Made by a program: the position numbers and the translations under genes. From NCBI GenBank assembly GCA_965230605.1, contig CBDDLD010000004.1, forward strand, positions 1,116,001 through 1,180,000: 64,000 nt of DNA, read 5' to 3'. The stretch is from CBDDLD01 sp965230605. GTDB taxonomy: Bacteria; Bacteroidota; Bacteroidia; Flavobacteriales; Flavobacteriaceae. The notes beneath the pieces are model-generated. The model did not search any database. It was not told where the DNA came from and worked only from the letters and a program-made list of their open reading frames with translations. This document shows positions 61,956-64,000 of this stretch, piece by piece (within the stretch, counting starts at the first letter, position 1; each line of letters opens with the position of its first letter).

Positions 61956-62348
61956 TTTTTCCCAGAGTTCAGAAATATTACCTTCTTCATTTGAATAATC
62001 AAAAGATAACACATCACCTTCTACAGTATAGTTGTAGGTTGTTTCATTGCCATCATCGTCTGTGAAAAGAATAGTTTGCGAACTCGGTGAAACTATAAAC
62101 TTTAATTCTGTTTCAAACCCTGCAGAATCTGTATTAATGGCAATGCCTCGATTGTCGTTTGGATTTGAATCTTCTAAAAATTCAAAATTACCTGTAAGAA
62201 CTGCTAAAGAGCCAATGTTATTTACTAACCTGCTTGTTATTTGCCATTCTCCTAAAAGTTGATCAACAGGCTCACTAGCATTGTCACTATCACTAGAACA
62301 ACTAAATACGAGTAGGGCAAGAGCTATTAAAAGGTAGTTTGATTTCAT
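61950..62348 (-). CDS. Lipocalin-like lipoprotein
   Basis: A 132-residue lipoprotein (lipobox VFSC, Cys17, followed by SSDSDN). The mature part starts with LLGEWQITSRL, the lipocalin-like G-x-W signature, and continues with alternating strands (FEFLEDSN, ELKFIVSPSSQTILFTDDDGNETTYNYTVEGDVLSF). Such short Bacteroidota proteins are annotated lipocalin-like; the ligand is unknown. Probably anchored on the outer membrane. Confidence 0.75.
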   Translation of the reverse strand: MKSNYLLIALALLVFSCSSDSDNASEPVDQLLGEWQITSRLVNNIGSLAVLTGNFEFLEDSNPNDNRGIAINTDSAGFETELKFIVSPSSQTILFTDDDGNETTYNYTVEGDVLSFDYSNEEGNISELWEKL

Positions 62349-62402
62349 AACATGCTAATTTCTAAGTACAAACATAAATGATTAATTCGAAAAGTATGTT
62401 AT

Positions 62403-63086
62403 CTAACTATTATGCTTTAGTATACTGAGTAGTTCCGCCATACCTTGAGTAGCTGTTTTGGATATGACAGTTACACGATTGCTATTAATGGTTGCGGGTT
62501 TAGGGTCTATATAGTATATGGGAATAGATTCTGGTGCATAATGCATTAATCCTGCTGCAGGATACACTTGCATTGAGGTTCCAATAATCAATAGAATATC
62601 TGCAGTTAAGCAGATATTTGCAGCCTTTTCTATCATAGGGACGTCCTCACCAAACCATACAATATGCGGGCGTAATTGGTAGCCAAGATCACAGGTATCC
62701 CCGATATGAATATCCTCCGTCCAAACCCTAATATCGTTTGCGTTTCCGGTACTTCGTATTTTTCGCAATTCACCATGTAGATGAAGAACATTACTACTAC
62801 CAGCGCGTTCATGAAGATCGTCAACATTTTGGGTGATAATGCTTACACTATAATGGGCTTCTAAAGTTGCTAAATCTATATGTGCTTGATTAGGTGCTAC
62901 AGTTTTTAACTGTCTACGTCTTTGATTGTAAAAATCTAATACCAGTTCAGGATTTGCTCTAAATCCTTGAGGAGAAGCTACCTCCATAACATCATGTCCT
63001 TCCCATAAACCATCGGCATCTCTGAAGGTCTTAATACCACTTTCGGCACTCATACCGGCTCCAGTTAGTACTACAATATGCTTCAT
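62403..63086 (-). CDS. cobB: Class III sirtuin (NAD-dependent deacylase) without zinc cysteines
   Basis: A 227-residue Sir2 protein. GAGMSAESGIKTFR (9-22) and TQNVDDLHERAG (85-96) bind NAD, His104 in HLHGE is the catalytic base. Tyr53 and Arg56 in FYNQRRRQ match the class III Y-x-x-R pocket used for succinyl/malonyl groups. The zinc-binding module, normally two Cys pairs, keeps only Cys132 (GDTCDLG), so zinc should not be bound. Sequence near LRPHIVWFGE is otherwise like E. coli CobB. Probably desuccinylase or demalonylase. Confidence 0.88.
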   Translation of the reverse strand: MKHIVVLTGAGMSAESGIKTFRDADGLWEGHDVMEVASPQGFRANPELVLDFYNQRRRQLKTVAPNQAHIDLATLEAHYSVSIITQNVDDLHERAGSSNVLHLHGELRKIRSTGNANDIRVWTEDIHIGDTCDLGYQLRPHIVWFGEDVPMIEKAANICLTADILLIIGTSMQVYPAAGLMHYAPESIPIYYIDPKPATINSNRVTVISKTATQGMAELLSILKHNS

Positions 63087-63093
63087 TGCTAAT

Positions 63094-64000
63094 TTAGTTC
63101 TTCCATTTTTTGTACGCCTTCGATTCTACTAAAAGCTCCAATGTATTACTACCATCTAATTCTTTTTCTTCAAAAAAATCGATTAAGGTTTGCTTTTCAT
63201 AACCTTTTTCAATTAATACATCAGTGATTTTCAGTGCCTCGTTGAATTGTTTTTGGTAAGTCAGACTATTGATATAACCAATGTATGACTCTATAAAGTC
63301 AGGATAATTTTCAATCATATACTTAAAATGAAAATCAGCCTTTTCATAATCTTCTTCAAATAGATAACTCCTAGCTTTCATTAAGTTTAAAAAATCATCT
63401 TCCGTTTCAAAAATCAGTCTATCGATTTTTTCCTGAACCATTGGGTAATTTTCTTTAAGAATATAATAATCAATTTGTTTTAAATATAACGTTGGGTCAT
63501 TAGGGTAGAGTTTAGAAAACTCAAGCAGGTTCTCTTCATATAACTTATCATCAAATTGACTAGCAATGGTACCCTTTAAAATGAGGTAAAATTTATCCCT
63601 GGCAAACTCTCCTTTGACTTCAGATATTTTGTCGTATGCTTCTTTAAACTTTCCCTCTTGAGATAGACGCTGCGCTTCAACAATAAGAAAAATAGAATTG
63701 TCTTGTTTTAATCTGAAAAGCTTACTTATGACATTATTATTAGGTTTTGCAGCTAAAAACATACGTTGAATAGTTTCACTTAAATGCTCGCCTGTAAGGT
63801 AAATATAGATATCGCTTACCATCACATTTTCACCATCACTACACACCTTATAATCATGATAATTGATTCCTGTTTCTTCTGAATATATTCTAAAAGTAAA
63901 ATAATAAGCTTGCTCAACAATATTATATTGATAATTAATAAGGTTGTAAATAGAACCATTTTCCATTTCATTTACAATCTTCTTTGGTAACTTATCAATA
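63094..64000 (-). CDS. TPR-like protein, 5' part cut by window end
   Basis: At least 302 residues are readable. An ATG at 63964-63966 gives 290 residues, but the frame stays open upstream to the window edge (IDKLPKKIVNE), and these residues fit the same helix, so the true start is probably outside. The N-terminal third is alpha/beta, the rest is TPR-like helical repeats (SQEGKFKEAYDKISEVKGEF, LFEEDYEKADFHFKYMIENYPDFIESYIGYINSL). Seven bases upstream of cobB, so possibly cotranscribed. Function unknown. Confidence 0.65.
   Translation of the reverse strand, partial: IDKLPKKIVNEMENGSIYNLINYQYNIVEQAYYFTFRIYSEETGINYHDYKVCSDGENVMVSDIYIYLTGEHLSETIQRMFLAAKPNNNVISKLFRLKQDNSIFLIVEAQRLSQEGKFKEAYDKISEVKGEFARDKFYLILKGTIASQFDDKLYEENLLEFSKLYPNDPTLYLKQIDYYILKENYPMVQEKIDRLIFETEDDFLNLMKARSYLFEEDYEKADFHFKYMIENYPDFIESYIGYINSLTYQKQFNEALKITDVLIEKGYEKQTLIDFFEEKELDGSNTLELLVESKAYKKWKN

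Overview
The window looks like a stretch of core chromosome from a marine-type member of the Flavobacteriaceae (Bacteroidota). Signs seen in the sequence are a low GC content, promoters of the Bacteroidota type (TTG or TTTG, about 19 bases, then TAnnTTTG), two secreted proteins with clear type IX secretion C-terminal domains, many lipoproteins with serine- or acid-rich residues after the lipobox Cys, a 950-residue CarB without its allosteric domain, and families typical of the phylum (DUF4199, DUF4252, GlmU-like sugar nucleotidyltransferase, type B L31). I see no transposase, integrase, phage gene, CRISPR array, rRNA or tRNA.

Layout. 1-6400: end of a vWA protein and its MoxR-like AAA ATPase partner, then a leftward run of YdeI-family protein, M1 peptidase, arginase-family enzyme and M28 peptidase, a REP-like inverted repeat and a small coiled-coil protein. 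6468-14100: a propeller plus double NTF2-like secreted protein, and the fatty-acid beta-oxidation operon marR-fadN-fadA-fadE preceded by two copies of a 20-bp palindrome that is the probable MarR operator. 14150-21340: a membrane-anchored LuxR-type regulator with a small secreted partner, an acyl-CoA synthetase and PurL. 21400-28400: membrane protein, secreted endonuclease I, RNA m5C methyltransferase, Asp-box propeller lipoprotein, an ECF sigma factor / membrane protein / LTXXQ-like protein cassette, and a candidate small RNA. 28400-36900: MsbA-type exporter, phosphohexomutase, polyprenyl-type GT2, DUF4199, rpmE2, GlmU-like enzyme, peptide-binding lipoprotein. 36900-45200: mtaB, a degenerate GNAT-like protein, hydrolase, lytic transglycosylase, rpmH (52 codons), carB, a T9SS cargo protein.

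45237-51770 is a complete vitamin B12 uptake locus: rmuC borders btuD-btuC-btuF (leftward), and a full cobalamin riboswitch stands in front of the divergent TonB-dependent receptor btuB. 51800-57200: a thrombospondin-type-3 repeat secreted protein, an S41 peptidase, and an ECF sigma factor operon with a membrane anti-sigma candidate and two DUF4252 proteins. 57200-64000: small membrane protein, purB, HEAT-like protein, haem-binding protein, GT4 glycosyltransferase, a membrane protein / XRE regulator / 20-residue membrane peptide cassette, lipocalin-like lipoprotein, a class III sirtuin without zinc cysteines, and a TPR-like protein cut by the window end.

How genes work together: fadNAE plus the unlinked acyl-CoA synthetase give fatty-acid activation and beta-oxidation under MarR control; btuB-F-C-D form an outer-to-inner membrane cobalamin route with vitamin feedback on the receptor; two separate ECF sigma cassettes suggest envelope stress or surface signalling. 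Coordinates of starts were adjusted where an alternative start fits the family or the upstream gene better. Several genes use TTG or GTG starts.
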